Assembly: GCF_016811235.1 (NCBI RefSeq)
Contig: NZ_JAFBID010000007.1
Location: forward strand, 85,496-149,495
Reading direction: 5' to 3'
From: Microvirga arabica
GTDB taxonomy: Bacteria; Pseudomonadota; Alphaproteobacteria; Rhizobiales; Beijerinckiaceae
DNA: 64,000 nucleotides
The notes below the pieces were generated by a model. The model made no database searches. It had not been told where the DNA came from and was given only the letters and a program-made list of their open reading frames with translations. The position numbers were made by a program, and so were the translations under genes. Shown here one piece after another: positions 19,183-28,520 of this stretch; the stretch's first letter is position 1; the number at the start of each line of letters is the position of its first letter.

Positions 19183-19210
19183 TTGTAACGGCGCTCCGCT
19201 CGAATGGCAA
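19183..19210 (-). promoter_or_regulatory. Probable promoter of the leuL-leuA transcript
   Basis: On the minus strand TTGCCA (19210-19205) and TTACAA (19188-19183) are 16 bases apart. Transcription would begin near 19176, about 50-75 bases before the leader start. Confidence 0.45.
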
Positions 19211-19359
19211 GCGGTTGAAACAAATGAAAAGCAAAGGCTCGACTATTGGATGGGTTATGACTCGAAGCGCGGCAGGACTGGTCTTCCGGGAAAGTGCCCT
19301 AGAACAGACGAAGCTTGGCCTTTATTCCCCGCTCGCGAGCCCCTTGAGGAGATGCACTC

Positions 19360-19665
19360 ATGAAGATCGCCACGCCTATCCTGCTGCTGACCGGCGCCCT
19401 GGCTCTGGCAGCCTGCACTCAGACCGCCTCAGCCCCAACCGGCACCAGCGTGATGGCCGGCAGCACCAGCACGGGCTGCAATGGAGAAATCAACCGTTAC
19501 CGCGCGGTCATGAGCAATGACCTGGCTACAGGGCATGTCAACCAATCCGTCTATAACCGTGTGGACCGGGAGATCGCTCAGGCCGAGGCGGCCTGTGCCG
19601 CCGGGCGTGATGCGGAGGCAGTGCGGATGGTGAACGCCACGAAGGCGCGGCACGGCTATCTCTGA
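19360..19665 (+). CDS. Small lipoprotein of unknown function
   Basis: A 101-residue protein with a lipoprotein signal peptide: MKIATPILLLTGALALAAC, lipobox LAAC with Cys19. The mature part is short, with a Ser/Thr-rich linker and an alpha-helical region (INRYRAVMSNDLATGHVN, VDREIAQAEAACAAGRDAE). Two further cysteines (near residues 39 and 79) could form a disulfide. Probably anchored in the outer membrane. Its last ten bases overlap the end of the convergent NUDIX gene. Confidence 0.78.
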   Translation: MKIATPILLLTGALALAACTQTASAPTGTSVMAGSTSTGCNGEINRYRAVMSNDLATGHVNQSVYNRVDREIAQAEAACAAGRDAEAVRMVNATKARHGYL

Positions 19666-20369
19666 TCGAAAACCCAGCCGAAGAACGACTGCAGGAAGAG
19701 CGGCATCCGCTCAGGATCGATATCGTTCGCACCACGGATGATGCGGACATCCTGCAGTTCAGGCTCATGCTGCCGGGCGATGTCGGCGCGGATCCTCGCC
19801 GCGCCTTCCTCGGCTGTTATTGGCAGGGTCACCATGCGCAGAAGCGCGATGGTCGGCCAGCGCTGGACGATGATCCATTCATCGTCCACATGATAATCCC
19901 CGTCCTCCAGACCCGTCTCCTCGGCAAGTTCGCGGGTCAGGCTTGTGGCGAGATCGACAGTGCCATCAGACCTCAGATCGGAAGGATCCGGCGTTCCGGC
20001 GGGAAAATACACGCGGCCCGCATTCGTCGTTCCGCTGCCCATCACGCCGCAGATGTAAGCACCATCCGATCCACGCAGCGCCCCCATGGCGAAACCGTTG
20101 GCGATGGCAGGATCGGGATAGCCTTTGTCGATCCAGGCGACGAAGTCGGCGTAGTCCACCTCGAAATAGGTGTTGCGGCACAGGTCCTGCTCGAAGGCCA
20201 CATCCTGCAGCAGCAGCACGCGTCCATTGAACATCTGCGGCTTGCCAGCCGTGCGCCGCTTCCAGTTCTCCTCAATAAAGTCCCGATTCTGCTTGGGCCA
20301 AGCCCAGTCGAGCGGCCGGCAATACGCCTCGACGCGTGACACGCGCCGGATCTCGACCTCGCGGTTCAC
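19656..20369 (-). CDS. NUDIX-fold hydrolase
   Basis: A 237-residue protein with a NUDIX-like motif around residues 140-160: LATSLTRELAEETGLEDGD supplies the REXXEE core. The upstream glycine-rich part of the NUDIX box is atypical, as in the less well characterised NUDIX-like families, so the substrate cannot be named. The N-terminal 100 residues (RPLDWAWPKQNRDFIEENW, MFNGRVLLLQDVAFEQD) are extra to the minimal fold. The start is GTG at 20369, overlapping the phzF stop by four bases (GTGA), so it is coupled as the third gene of pdxY-phzF-nudix. Confidence 0.75.
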   Translation of the reverse strand: MNREVEIRRVSRVEAYCRPLDWAWPKQNRDFIEENWKRRTAGKPQMFNGRVLLLQDVAFEQDLCRNTYFEVDYADFVAWIDKGYPDPAIANGFAMGALRGSDGAYICGVMGSGTTNAGRVYFPAGTPDPSDLRSDGTVDLATSLTRELAEETGLEDGDYHVDDEWIIVQRWPTIALLRMVTLPITAEEGAARIRADIARQHEPELQDVRIIRGANDIDPERMPLFLQSFFGWVFDQR

Positions 20370-21271
20370 GCGAAGATCTCGCCGCGGCTCACCATCACGG
20401 CACCGCCGCCGATCTCGGCGGAGACGAGCGCACCGTCCTTGATCGTCATCTGCAGACGAATCTCGCTGGGCCGGCCCATCTCGACGCCCTGCTCGATGAC
20501 GATGTTGTGCTCACCGTCACCCAGGGGCTCGCATTGCATGAGGGCGCCAGCAAAGGCTGCTGCGGCCGAGCCGGTGGCCGGATCTTCCACAATCCCCATG
20601 CCCAACCCGAACATGCGGGCACGGAACCGCAATCCCTCTGACTGAGGGATGCGGGCGTAAACATAGGGCGCGGGATGATCGCTGTCGCCGAACGCCTTGT
20701 CGAAGGCCTCGCCCTGCGGCTTGGCTTTTGCCAGGGCTTCGAGCGACGAGACGGGCACCAGATCATAGGCGACGCCTGCCGAATGGCGGCTCGGGACGTG
20801 TCGGTCGAAACCGATTTCCGTCGGGTCGAGCCCGAGCGCCCAGGCGCATGTCGCGGAATCCTTGCTCTCGCCCCAAACGAACGGCAGGCGCGGCAGACGG
20901 AAGCGAGCCGTGCCGCTCGCCTCATCCTTCACCTCGACGGCGCAGGGCACGATGCCGACCTGCTCCTTGAGGCCGAAGGCCACGGCCCCTGGCTGGCCCT
21001 CTTGGTCGAGCAGCGCCAGCAACACGGCCGTTCCCACGGTTGGATGGCCGGCGAAGGGCAGTTCGCGCGCCGGCGTGAAGATGCGGATGTCGGCCCGCTG
21101 GCGCGACTCCGAGGCCGGAAAGACGAAGACCGTCTCGGAGAGGTTGAACTCCTTCGTGATCCGCTGCATCGCCGCCGTGTCGAGGCCTTCGGCGTCGAGC
21201 ACCACCGCGAGAGGATTACCAGCGAAGCGCTCGCCCGTGAAAACATCGAGAGTGACGAAACGGCGGGACAT
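20366..21271 (-). CDS. PhzF-family isomerase/epimerase-like protein
   Basis: A 301-residue member of the PhzF / diaminopimelate-epimerase-fold family. Typical motifs are TLDVFTGERFAGNPLAVVLD at the start, FTPARELPFAGHPTVGTA near residue 70 and EDPATGSAAAAFAGAL near 235. The catalytic Glu in the NLSET segment is present. Family members outside phenazine clusters have mostly unknown substrates, so phenazine synthesis is not implied. ATG at 21271 is chosen because AAGAGGT is nine bases upstream; the frame opens earlier with a TTG. It follows pdxY by five bases. Confidence 0.85.
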   Translation of the reverse strand: MSRRFVTLDVFTGERFAGNPLAVVLDAEGLDTAAMQRITKEFNLSETVFVFPASESRQRADIRIFTPARELPFAGHPTVGTAVLLALLDQEGQPGAVAFGLKEQVGIVPCAVEVKDEASGTARFRLPRLPFVWGESKDSATCAWALGLDPTEIGFDRHVPSRHSAGVAYDLVPVSSLEALAKAKPQGEAFDKAFGDSDHPAPYVYARIPQSEGLRFRARMFGLGMGIVEDPATGSAAAAFAGALMQCEPLGDGEHNIVIEQGVEMGRPSEIRLQMTIKDGALVSAEIGGGAVMVSRGEIFA

Positions 21272-21276
21272 GCGGA

Positions 21277-22125
21277 TCAAACCTCTTCAACGTCGAAGCG
21301 ACGGGTGGGCGAGACGAACTCGTCCTGCGCCGCAATGGTCAGGATTTCGCGGGAGCCTGCCTCTTCCGTGCGCTTGAGCAAGCCGTAGACAGAGGCCGAG
21401 GCTTCGGCAAGAGCCGTCGGCGCGGAGCGCGAGCGGGCATAGTGAACGAAGAAGAGCGCTGCAATGGCATCCCCTGCTCCGTTGACGGACAGGGACAGCT
21501 TCGGCGTCCGAACGCGCCAGAAGCGCCCGCTCTCGCCCGCGACGAGATCGACGCTGTCGGACGGCGTTTCCTTTGTCTCGACCGACGTGACGAGAATGAC
21601 CTTGGGGCCCATCTCGTGCACGATCGCGACCGCCTTCTTCACGTCGTCCAGTGTCTGTGCCGCGATGCCGGACAGGTAGTCCAGTTCGAACTGGTTCGGC
21701 GTGATGATGTCGGCCGCGGGCACCGCCTGCTCACGCATGAATTCCGGAATGCCGGGGCGCACGAACACGCCGCGCCCCACATCGCCGATCACCGGATCGC
21801 AGCAATACAGGGCATCAGGGTTGAGAGACCGCACCCGCGCGACGGCGGACAGGATGGCGTTGCCGATATCGGCAGAGCCCATATAACCGGAGAGGACGCC
21901 GTCGCAGCGGCCGAGTACGCCGCGCTCGGCGATTCCCTCCACCAGATCCTCGATGGCCGGTCCATCGAACACGCGGCCTTTCCAGGAGCCATAGCCGGTG
22001 TGGTTCGAGAACTGCACCGTATGGATGGGCCACACCTCGACGCCGAGGCGCTGCATCGGAAAGACCGCCGAGGCGTTGCCGACGTGGCCGTAGGCGACGT
22101 GGGATTGGATCGAGAGAACGTTCAT
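21277..22125 (-). CDS. pdxY: Pyridoxal kinase
   Basis: A 282-residue ribokinase-superfamily enzyme that phosphorylates pyridoxal to PLP in vitamin B6 salvage. The PdxY opening [20 protein letters not shown], the substrate-site YGSW region, the CCDPVIGD motif (about 108-115), [13 protein letters not shown] and the catalytic [11 protein letters not shown] near residue 219 are all present. Length is normal. It begins an operon with phzF and a NUDIX gene. AAGGGGGCAAGAGCC precedes the ATG. Confidence 0.93.
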   Translation of the reverse strand: MNVLSIQSHVAYGHVGNASAVFPMQRLGVEVWPIHTVQFSNHTGYGSWKGRVFDGPAIEDLVEGIAERGVLGRCDGVLSGYMGSADIGNAILSAVARVRSLNPDALYCCDPVIGDVGRGVFVRPGIPEFMREQAVPAADIITPNQFELDYLSGIAAQTLDDVKKAVAIVHEMGPKVILVTSVETKETPSDSVDLVAGESGRFWRVRTPKLSLSVNGAGDAIAALFFVHYARSRSAPTALAEASASVYGLLKRTEEAGSREILTIAAQDEFVSPTRRFDVEEV

Positions 22126-22286
22126 GGCTCTTGCCCCCTTGAGTATGGGTTAGCGCAACACGAGCCCTGCTTCAAATCTTGTGATGTGATCCTTTTCATC
22201 ACGGATGCGATTGGATCTGTCTGATCCGCCGCAAATGCTTATATGCCCCAACTATGCCCCAACGATGAAGGAGCCGGATCGGATAC

Positions 22287-22808
22287 ATGGATATCGAGTT
22301 TTGGAAGAACAGCGTTCTGGAGTTCGTGCAGACCCACCAGGCCTATGCCCCCTTCGTACTCGGGCTGATGACCTTTGCCGAGTCGCTCGCCTTCGTGTCC
22401 CTGCTCCTGCCGACCATGACGATCCTGATCGCCGTGGGCTTCATCCTGGCTGCAGCGGACATTCCCTTCTGGATGGCTTGGACCGGGGCCGTCTGCGGCG
22501 CTTTCCTGGGCAACTGGGTTTCCTATGCCGTCGGTCAGCGCTACAAGAGAGCCGCCTATGAAATCTGGCCTCTGTCCCGTCATCCCAAACTAATCGGGCG
22601 AGGAGAGGACTTCTTCCAGCGCTTCGGCCCCTGGGCCGTGTTTCTGGGGCGCTTCTTCGGACCCATCCGGGCCGTCATTGCCCTGATCGCCGGAATCTTC
22701 CTTATGCCGGGCGTGCTGTTCCAGGCCGCCAACCTGGCCTCGGCCTCCGTCTGGGCCTTCGTGATCCTCGCGCCCGGCGCGGGACTGGCGGAATACCTGC
22801 TGTGGTAG
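22287..22808 (+). CDS. DedA-family membrane protein
   Basis: A 173-residue protein of the DedA/SNARE-associated (VTT) family. About four or five helices are expected. Motifs include FAESLAFVSLLLPTMTIL near residue 31, GNWVSYAVGQRY, and the diagnostic FLGRFFGPIRAVIALIAGIF near 125-144 carrying the conserved arginines. DedA proteins act in polyprenyl-phosphate or phospholipid scrambling and proton-dependent homeostasis. Shorter than E. coli YqjA by some 40 residues, mostly at the C terminus. It stands alone. Confidence 0.87.
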   Translation: MDIEFWKNSVLEFVQTHQAYAPFVLGLMTFAESLAFVSLLLPTMTILIAVGFILAAADIPFWMAWTGAVCGAFLGNWVSYAVGQRYKRAAYEIWPLSRHPKLIGRGEDFFQRFGPWAVFLGRFFGPIRAVIALIAGIFLMPGVLFQAANLASASVWAFVILAPGAGLAEYLLW

Positions 22809-22872
22809 GGCCGCGCACCCGGGAACCTCAGGTCGGAGGGGTCATTAACCTCCATCACCACAGGAGGCCTTC

Positions 22873-23028
22873 ATGGGCAAAGGCAAGATGAACGGCAACA
22901 ATTCCGGCGAGAGCAAGAAGCACCTTGACGATCATACCCGCGGCTCCGGCGGCACGATGAAGAACCGCAAGGACCCCGGAAAGCAGGATAACAACAAGGC
23001 CCAGAATACGAAGAGCAATCAGCAATAG
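22873..23028 (+). CDS. Very small basic hydrophilic protein, 51 residues, function unknown
   Basis: The frame reads MGKGKMNGNNSGESKKHLDD at its start and ends NTKSNQQ. It is rich in Lys, Asn and Gly, has no hydrophobic segment and is likely disordered. A textbook ribosome site (AGGAGG, seven bases before the ATG) argues that it is real. No family is recognised; the composition recalls small stress-related disordered proteins, but that is only a resemblance. It lies 64 bases after the DedA gene and may be cotranscribed with it. Confidence 0.65.
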   Translation: MGKGKMNGNNSGESKKHLDDHTRGSGGTMKNRKDPGKQDNNKAQNTKSNQQ

Positions 23029-23282
23029 GGGCTGAAAACTTTTTGTCTCATCGGCGGCTCAGCCTACTCATTTCCATAGCTCACAGCACCATTCCGCAAT
23101 GCTAATAGATTTGCTATATCATTGCGGAATGTTGTCGTGACGTTTCTTCATCTGATTCTTACCCTGATCTCGCACCGGCACCCCTGTCCACGAAGGGCGC
23201 AGACCCGCTCGCGACGGGCCTGCCGGCTGTCTGGTGGCCCTGTGTCTGGGGCGGCGCCTTTCTCGTCTATTCCCTGTTCTGG

Positions 23283-23483
23283 ATGGCGCAGAGCTGGAGG
23301 ACCGCGCAGCCCCTGATCGGCCCCATGAGGATCAACTACCTGGCACAGGATCTCTGGTGTTTGATGCTGGTTCTCGGGAGCAGCTATGCCGTGTACCAGT
23401 TCTGCCGGTACCGCTCGGAGCGGCTGGGCCTCGTCGTCTGTCTTCTGATCGCTGCGGCTGCCATGGCCTGGCACCGGCTTTAA
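23283..23483 (+). CDS. Possible small membrane protein, perhaps a remnant
   Basis: From the only ATG in its frame this encodes 66 residues with two hydrophobic segments (LWCLMLVLGSSYAVYQF and LGLVVCLLIAAAAMAW). The same frame stays open upstream to 23109 and reads like protein there too (VWWPCVWGGAFLVYSLFWM, a third hydrophobic stretch) but offers no ATG, GTG or TTG start. The true gene may therefore start in another frame or be a decayed copy. No family recognised. Confidence 0.4.
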   Translation: MAQSWRTAQPLIGPMRINYLAQDLWCLMLVLGSSYAVYQFCRYRSERLGLVVCLLIAAAAMAWHRL

Positions 23484-23489
23484 GCCCTC

Positions 23490-25241
23490 TCAGGCAACCT
23501 TGAACTCCTCGAGAGCGCCCGCCTCGATGCGGTCCCGGGTGTGTTCATAGCCGATCTCGACCACCCTCTCGAATTGCTCCCAGCCCCGCAGCGGCACGTC
23601 GGCCAGCGGAGGATGAATCACCAGCGCCGCATGGGCGCGGGCTTTGAGCGTCTGGGCATCGCTGGAGATCGTCGCCGCCCGGTAGAGCAGGCTGACGATG
23701 TCCGGCGCCTGGGCGGGCAAGCCGAGGATCCGGCGCAGCAGGGGCGCTTTCTTCTCCTCCTCGGCGGCCGTGGTGAAGGCAACGTCCCGAGCCACATCGA
23801 TGCCGAGCACCGGGCCTCTCTGCAGGTCGGCCATGATATCCGCCGGCAGGTTGTTCATCATGGCCCCGTCCACGAGCACACCCTCGGGCTCGATCACCGG
23901 CGGCAGCAGGCCTGGAATGGCAATGCTCGCTCGCAAGGCTCGCCAGAGAGGGCCCTGCCGATGCACGTGGGTTGCGCCGGTCGTCAGATTGGACGAGACG
24001 CAGAAGAACGGCAGCCAGAGATCCTCGATATTCCGGTCGCCGAAATGCTCGAACAGCCGCGCATCGACCTTGTGTCCCCTCACCAGCGCGACGAGCGGGA
24101 GCGTGTAGTCGTTCAGGGGCGGGTTTCTGACGAAGGCTTCCCTCATGAGGTCCCTGGCCTCTTCCAGGCCGATCTGGATGGCGGCCGTCGCCGCCATGAC
24201 GGCCCCGATGCTGGTGCCGCCGACGAGGTCGATGGGAAAGCCGTGTTCCCGCAGGGCCCGGATCGCCCCCAGGTGGGCGAAACCCCGGGCTCCTCCCCCG
24301 GCCAGCACCAGCCCGACGGCGCGTCCGCTCGATGTCCGGATGAGGCGCTGCAGATCGGCCGGGTTTTTCGCCCGCACTTGAATGCGCTGGTCCACGGGAA
24401 GGCGGGCGAGTGACGGATGCGCCGGTGTCGGGCGGGAGGCATCAGCCTTCTGAAGCAGCACGAGGTCATGGCGTCGCCAGGACGACACGGCGCAGGTCAG
24501 CGCCTCCGCCTCGGGAACCAGGGGCTCGCCCGGGCAGGCCAGGAACATGACGTGGTCGGCGTGGCGGATGCAGCGGCCCGTCCAGGATCCTGAGGGCTCG
24601 GACGCAACATAGATCACGCGCTCACGGCTGGCCTCGAACCGATAGAGCCAGTTCTCGTCCTCCTCGGATGGCATCCCATCGAGAAGCGCTACTCCCGCCC
24701 CATGACTGCGTCGCACCTCCTCCAGGAACGCATTGGCGAAGTCGGCCACCGCCACACCCTGGGTGACCGGCACGATGGCGAAGGTGGTAGGCTTGAAGGT
24801 AACCGGGCTGCTGCGGGTGGTCGCGCGAAGCCGCTCGGCGAGCAGCCTCGACAGGTAGACCATGACAGACGGGCAGCGCTCCACGAAGCGCTCGAAAGAC
24901 TCCCGGGTCAACTTGAGCAGCACCGAGTCCCGCAGGGCCGTCACGCTGGCCGAGCGGGGCGCTTTGGAGATCAGGGCCATCTCCCCGATCGTCTCAGGAG
25001 GAAAGATGCGGGCAACCCGGCGCTGCTCGCCGTGGCTGCCCTGAACCGACACGCCAAGCGCACCGGACACGAGCATGTAGAGCCCGTCGGCCGGATCACC
25101 CTCCTGGAACAGGACAGCCCCTCCCGGAAGAACCACCTGCTCGAGTTCCGCCTGCAGTTCCAGGCGCGTCACGGGATCGAGATCCGCCCAAAAGGACGCC
25201 TGCAAGGCCGGCAGGTCTTCGGTCAGGATCGAGGCACTCAT
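23490..25241 (-). CDS. Patatin-like phospholipase with N-terminal cyclic-nucleotide-binding domain (NTE/RssA type)
   Basis: A 583-residue protein. The N-terminal cNMP-binding domain (about residues 15-130) has the phosphate-binding cassette IGEMALISKAPRSASV with conserved Glu and Arg, so it may bind cAMP. A middle region resembles that of neuropathy-target-esterase homologues. The patatin domain (about 305-470) has the oxyanion motif GGGARGFAHLGAI, nucleophile motif GTSIG and the catalytic DGAMMNNLP aspartate. It should hydrolyse lysophospholipids or other acyl esters, perhaps under nucleotide control. Its start is 160 bases below ilvC with a long hairpin between. Confidence 0.88.
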   Translation of the reverse strand: MSASILTEDLPALQASFWADLDPVTRLELQAELEQVVLPGGAVLFQEGDPADGLYMLVSGALGVSVQGSHGEQRRVARIFPPETIGEMALISKAPRSASVTALRDSVLLKLTRESFERFVERCPSVMVYLSRLLAERLRATTRSSPVTFKPTTFAIVPVTQGVAVADFANAFLEEVRRSHGAGVALLDGMPSEEDENWLYRFEASRERVIYVASEPSGSWTGRCIRHADHVMFLACPGEPLVPEAEALTCAVSSWRRHDLVLLQKADASRPTPAHPSLARLPVDQRIQVRAKNPADLQRLIRTSSGRAVGLVLAGGGARGFAHLGAIRALREHGFPIDLVGGTSIGAVMAATAAIQIGLEEARDLMREAFVRNPPLNDYTLPLVALVRGHKVDARLFEHFGDRNIEDLWLPFFCVSSNLTTGATHVHRQGPLWRALRASIAIPGLLPPVIEPEGVLVDGAMMNNLPADIMADLQRGPVLGIDVARDVAFTTAAEEEKKAPLLRRILGLPAQAPDIVSLLYRAATISSDAQTLKARAHAALVIHPPLADVPLRGWEQFERVVEIGYEHTRDRIEAGALEEFKVA

Positions 25242-25332
25242 GGGCTATCGGAGGTTTGCGATTCAGAGCCCACTAACCGGAAACGAACAGGCCCGCAAAT
25301 CCTCATTCGGATGAGTGCAGGAAGACGGCAGC

Positions 25333-25388
25333 GGGGCGGAGACGGAGATCTTTGTTCTTCGAAAACAAGGCTTCTCCAGTCTCGCCCC
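25333..25388 (-). terminator. Long hairpin downstream of ilvC
   Basis: Outer arms GGGGCGGAGAC (25333-25343) and GTCTCGCCCC (25379-25388) pair with one bulge; an inner dyad TTGTTCTTCGAAAACAA adds more pairing. There is no T run, so it could be a Rho-assisted terminator or a processed RNA structure between ilvC and the patatin gene. Confidence 0.45.
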
Positions 25389-25400
25389 ATCTCGTGATGC

Positions 25401-26507
<1,107 letters not shown>

Positions 26508-26698
26508 TTATCAGGCGCCGCTTTTAGCGAATAAAACTGCGCTGACAAGCTGTTGTTTGTAGCAAAACTGCGACCCATCCCTGCATCGGGTACAGGGCGA
26601 AACCGTTTCGCTCAAACGATCCGAGCCCGGAGAGTTCAAACCGCCCTCCAATGCTCTAGATTAAAATTTCATCTCTCGACCGAGAAGGACGAAGCCGC

Positions 26699-27247
26699 AT
26701 GCAGCGCCTTGCCACTCCCGACGAAGTCATCTCGTTCTGGCGCGAAGCCGGTCCGGAGAAGTGGTTTTCGAAGGACGAAGCCTTCGACCAAACCTGCCGT
26801 GACCGCTTTCTGCCCACCTATGAGGCCGCAGCACGTGGCGACCTCAACGAGTGGGAACTCACCCCTGACGGGGCTCTCGCCGTCATTCTCCTCCTCGACC
26901 AGTTCCCCCGAAACATGTTCCGGGGCCAGCGCGAGACCTATAAGACCGACCCGGTTGCCTTGATGGCCGCCGACCGCGCCATCGAGCGGGGCTTCGACCA
27001 CAAAGTGGAACCGCAGTTCCGCCGGTTCTTCTACCTGCCCTTCATGCACTCCGAATCCTTGGCGGATCAGGAACGCTCGGTGGTTCTGAACGAAGCCCTC
27101 GGTGAAGAGGATTCCGTCAAGTATGCCCACCATCACCACGACATCGTTGCCCGCTTCGGCCGCTTCCCCCACCGCAACGCTATCCTGGGTCGTGAGACCA
27201 CTCCTGAGGAAGAAGCGTTCCTGAAGGAGAGTGACTTCAGGGGGTGA
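26699..27247 (+). CDS. DUF924 family protein
   Basis: A 182-residue protein of the DUF924 (TPR-like helical) family. It has the family marks VISFWREAGPEKWFSKDEAF, ILLLDQFPRNMFRG, FDHKVEPQFRRFFYLPFMHS and AHHHHDIVARFGRFPHRN. The histidine-rich motif is invariant in the family and may bind a ligand, but the function is unknown. It lies on the opposite strand between ilvC and ilvH, ending four bases from the ilvH stop. It is probably unrelated to branched-chain amino acid synthesis. Confidence 0.9.
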   Translation: MQRLATPDEVISFWREAGPEKWFSKDEAFDQTCRDRFLPTYEAAARGDLNEWELTPDGALAVILLLDQFPRNMFRGQRETYKTDPVALMAADRAIERGFDHKVEPQFRRFFYLPFMHSESLADQERSVVLNEALGEEDSVKYAHHHHDIVARFGRFPHRNAILGRETTPEEEAFLKESDFRG

Positions 27248-27250
27248 CGA

Positions 27251-27793
27251 TCACACGCCCTCAGCACCGCGCGCCATGGCGGCAACGCCGGTGCGGGACA
27301 CTTCGACCAAGCCTACCGCCGTCATCAACTTGATGAAGCGCTCGACTTCGTCCGTCGTGCCCGTGAGTTCGTAGACGAACGAGGTCAGCGTCGCGTCCAG
27401 CGTGCGCGCACCGAACGCGGAAGCCAAGCGCATGGCCTCGACGCGATGATCGCCCTTGCCTACCACTTTCACGAGACACAACTCGCGCTCCACCGCTTCG
27501 CCGGTGAGCGTGAGATCGACGACGCGGTGTACGGGCACAAGTCGCTCGAGCTGGCTCTTGATCTGCTGGATGATGCTGTCCGTGCCCGTGGTCACGACCG
27601 TTATGCGGGAAATATGAGCCTCATGCTCCGTCTCGGTGACGGTCAGGCTTTCGATATTGTAGCCGCGGCCCGAGAACAGGCCGGCGATGCGCGCAAGAAC
27701 GCCCGGCTCGTTGTCGACGATGATGGCCAGCGTATGCCGGTTTATGGGCTCGACGCGGGTCGCATCGGGATAGTGGGTCTTCATCTGGAGCAT
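27251..27793 (-). CDS. ilvH: Acetolactate synthase small (regulatory) subunit
   Basis: A 180-residue subunit with an N-terminal ACT domain: HTLAIIVDNEPGVLARIAGLFSGRG followed by YNIESLTV, the valine-binding site. The C-terminal ALS regulatory domain includes LERLVPVHRVVDLT and ELCLVKV. It gives the catalytic subunit activity and valine feedback inhibition. ATG at 27793 is chosen (MLQMKTHY); the frame extends 40 codons upstream into the end of the GST gene. It is the last gene of ilvI-GST-ilvH, 29 bases after the GST gene. Confidence 0.93.
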   Translation of the reverse strand: MLQMKTHYPDATRVEPINRHTLAIIVDNEPGVLARIAGLFSGRGYNIESLTVTETEHEAHISRITVVTTGTDSIIQQIKSQLERLVPVHRVVDLTLTGEAVERELCLVKVVGKGDHRVEAMRLASAFGARTLDATLTSFVYELTGTTDEVERFIKLMTAVGLVEVSRTGVAAMARGAEGV

Positions 27794-27822
27794 GGTCTGG
27801 TTTCCCGAACGTTCTTCAAGCC

Positions 27823-28503
27823 TCAAGCCGCCTTGCGGTAGTTCTCGATTGCATCCTCGTCGACCTCGTCCGCGTCGACGACCCATCTCTCCTGCAAAGC
27901 GGCGGAACGCCACTCCTGGAAAGCGGGAAGCGAGAGGATCGTGTCCACATAGGCGCGTATCGTGGCATCGAGAGCGATGGAATAGGTATCGAGGCGCGTC
28001 ACAAGCGGCGCATACATGGCATCAGCCGCCGAAAACGCGCCGAAGAGGAACGGACCGCCGACACCGAAGCGTCCACGCGCGTCGCGAACGATCTCGCTGA
28101 AACGGGCTACGTCGCGCGCGACCACCTCGCCTCGATCCCTTGAGGCATATTTCTTGCCGAGGTTCATCGGGCAAGCGGAGCGAAGCCCGACGAAGCCGGC
28201 GTGCATCTCGGCCGCCACGGAGCGCGCCATCGCACGAGCCTTGCGGTCCTCAGGCCATACGGGAGAACCGTAGGCATCACCCACATATTCCATGATAGCG
28301 ATGCTCTCCCACACGGTGACATCGCCATCGATCAGGATCGGCACCTTGCCGGCTGGCGAATGCTTGAGCACCTTTTCCTTGGTGTCCGGCAGATCGAGCG
28401 GAATGAGGATCTCGTCGAACGCCATACCAAGCTGCTTCATCAGCAGCCAGGGGCGCAGAGACCAGGACGAGTAGCATTTGTTGGCGATGACGAGGGTGGG
28501 CAT
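27823..28503 (-). CDS. Glutathione S-transferase family protein
   Basis: A 226-residue protein with the thioredoxin-like GST N-domain (LVIANKCYSSWSLRPWLLMK, then KVPILIDGDVTVWESIAIMEY near residue 53, with the cis-Pro and Ser-binding residues) and an alpha-helical C-domain. The CYSSWS region provides the likely catalytic serine. The substrate is unknown. It sits between ilvI (17 bases upstream) and ilvH (29 bases downstream) on the same strand, so it is almost certainly cotranscribed with acetolactate synthase. Confidence 0.88.
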   Translation of the reverse strand: MPTLVIANKCYSSWSLRPWLLMKQLGMAFDEILIPLDLPDTKEKVLKHSPAGKVPILIDGDVTVWESIAIMEYVGDAYGSPVWPEDRKARAMARSVAAEMHAGFVGLRSACPMNLGKKYASRDRGEVVARDVARFSEIVRDARGRFGVGGPFLFGAFSAADAMYAPLVTRLDTYSIALDATIRAYVDTILSLPAFQEWRSAALQERWVVDADEVDEDAIENYRKAA

Positions 28504-28520
28504 GGCTCACACTTTCCGGA

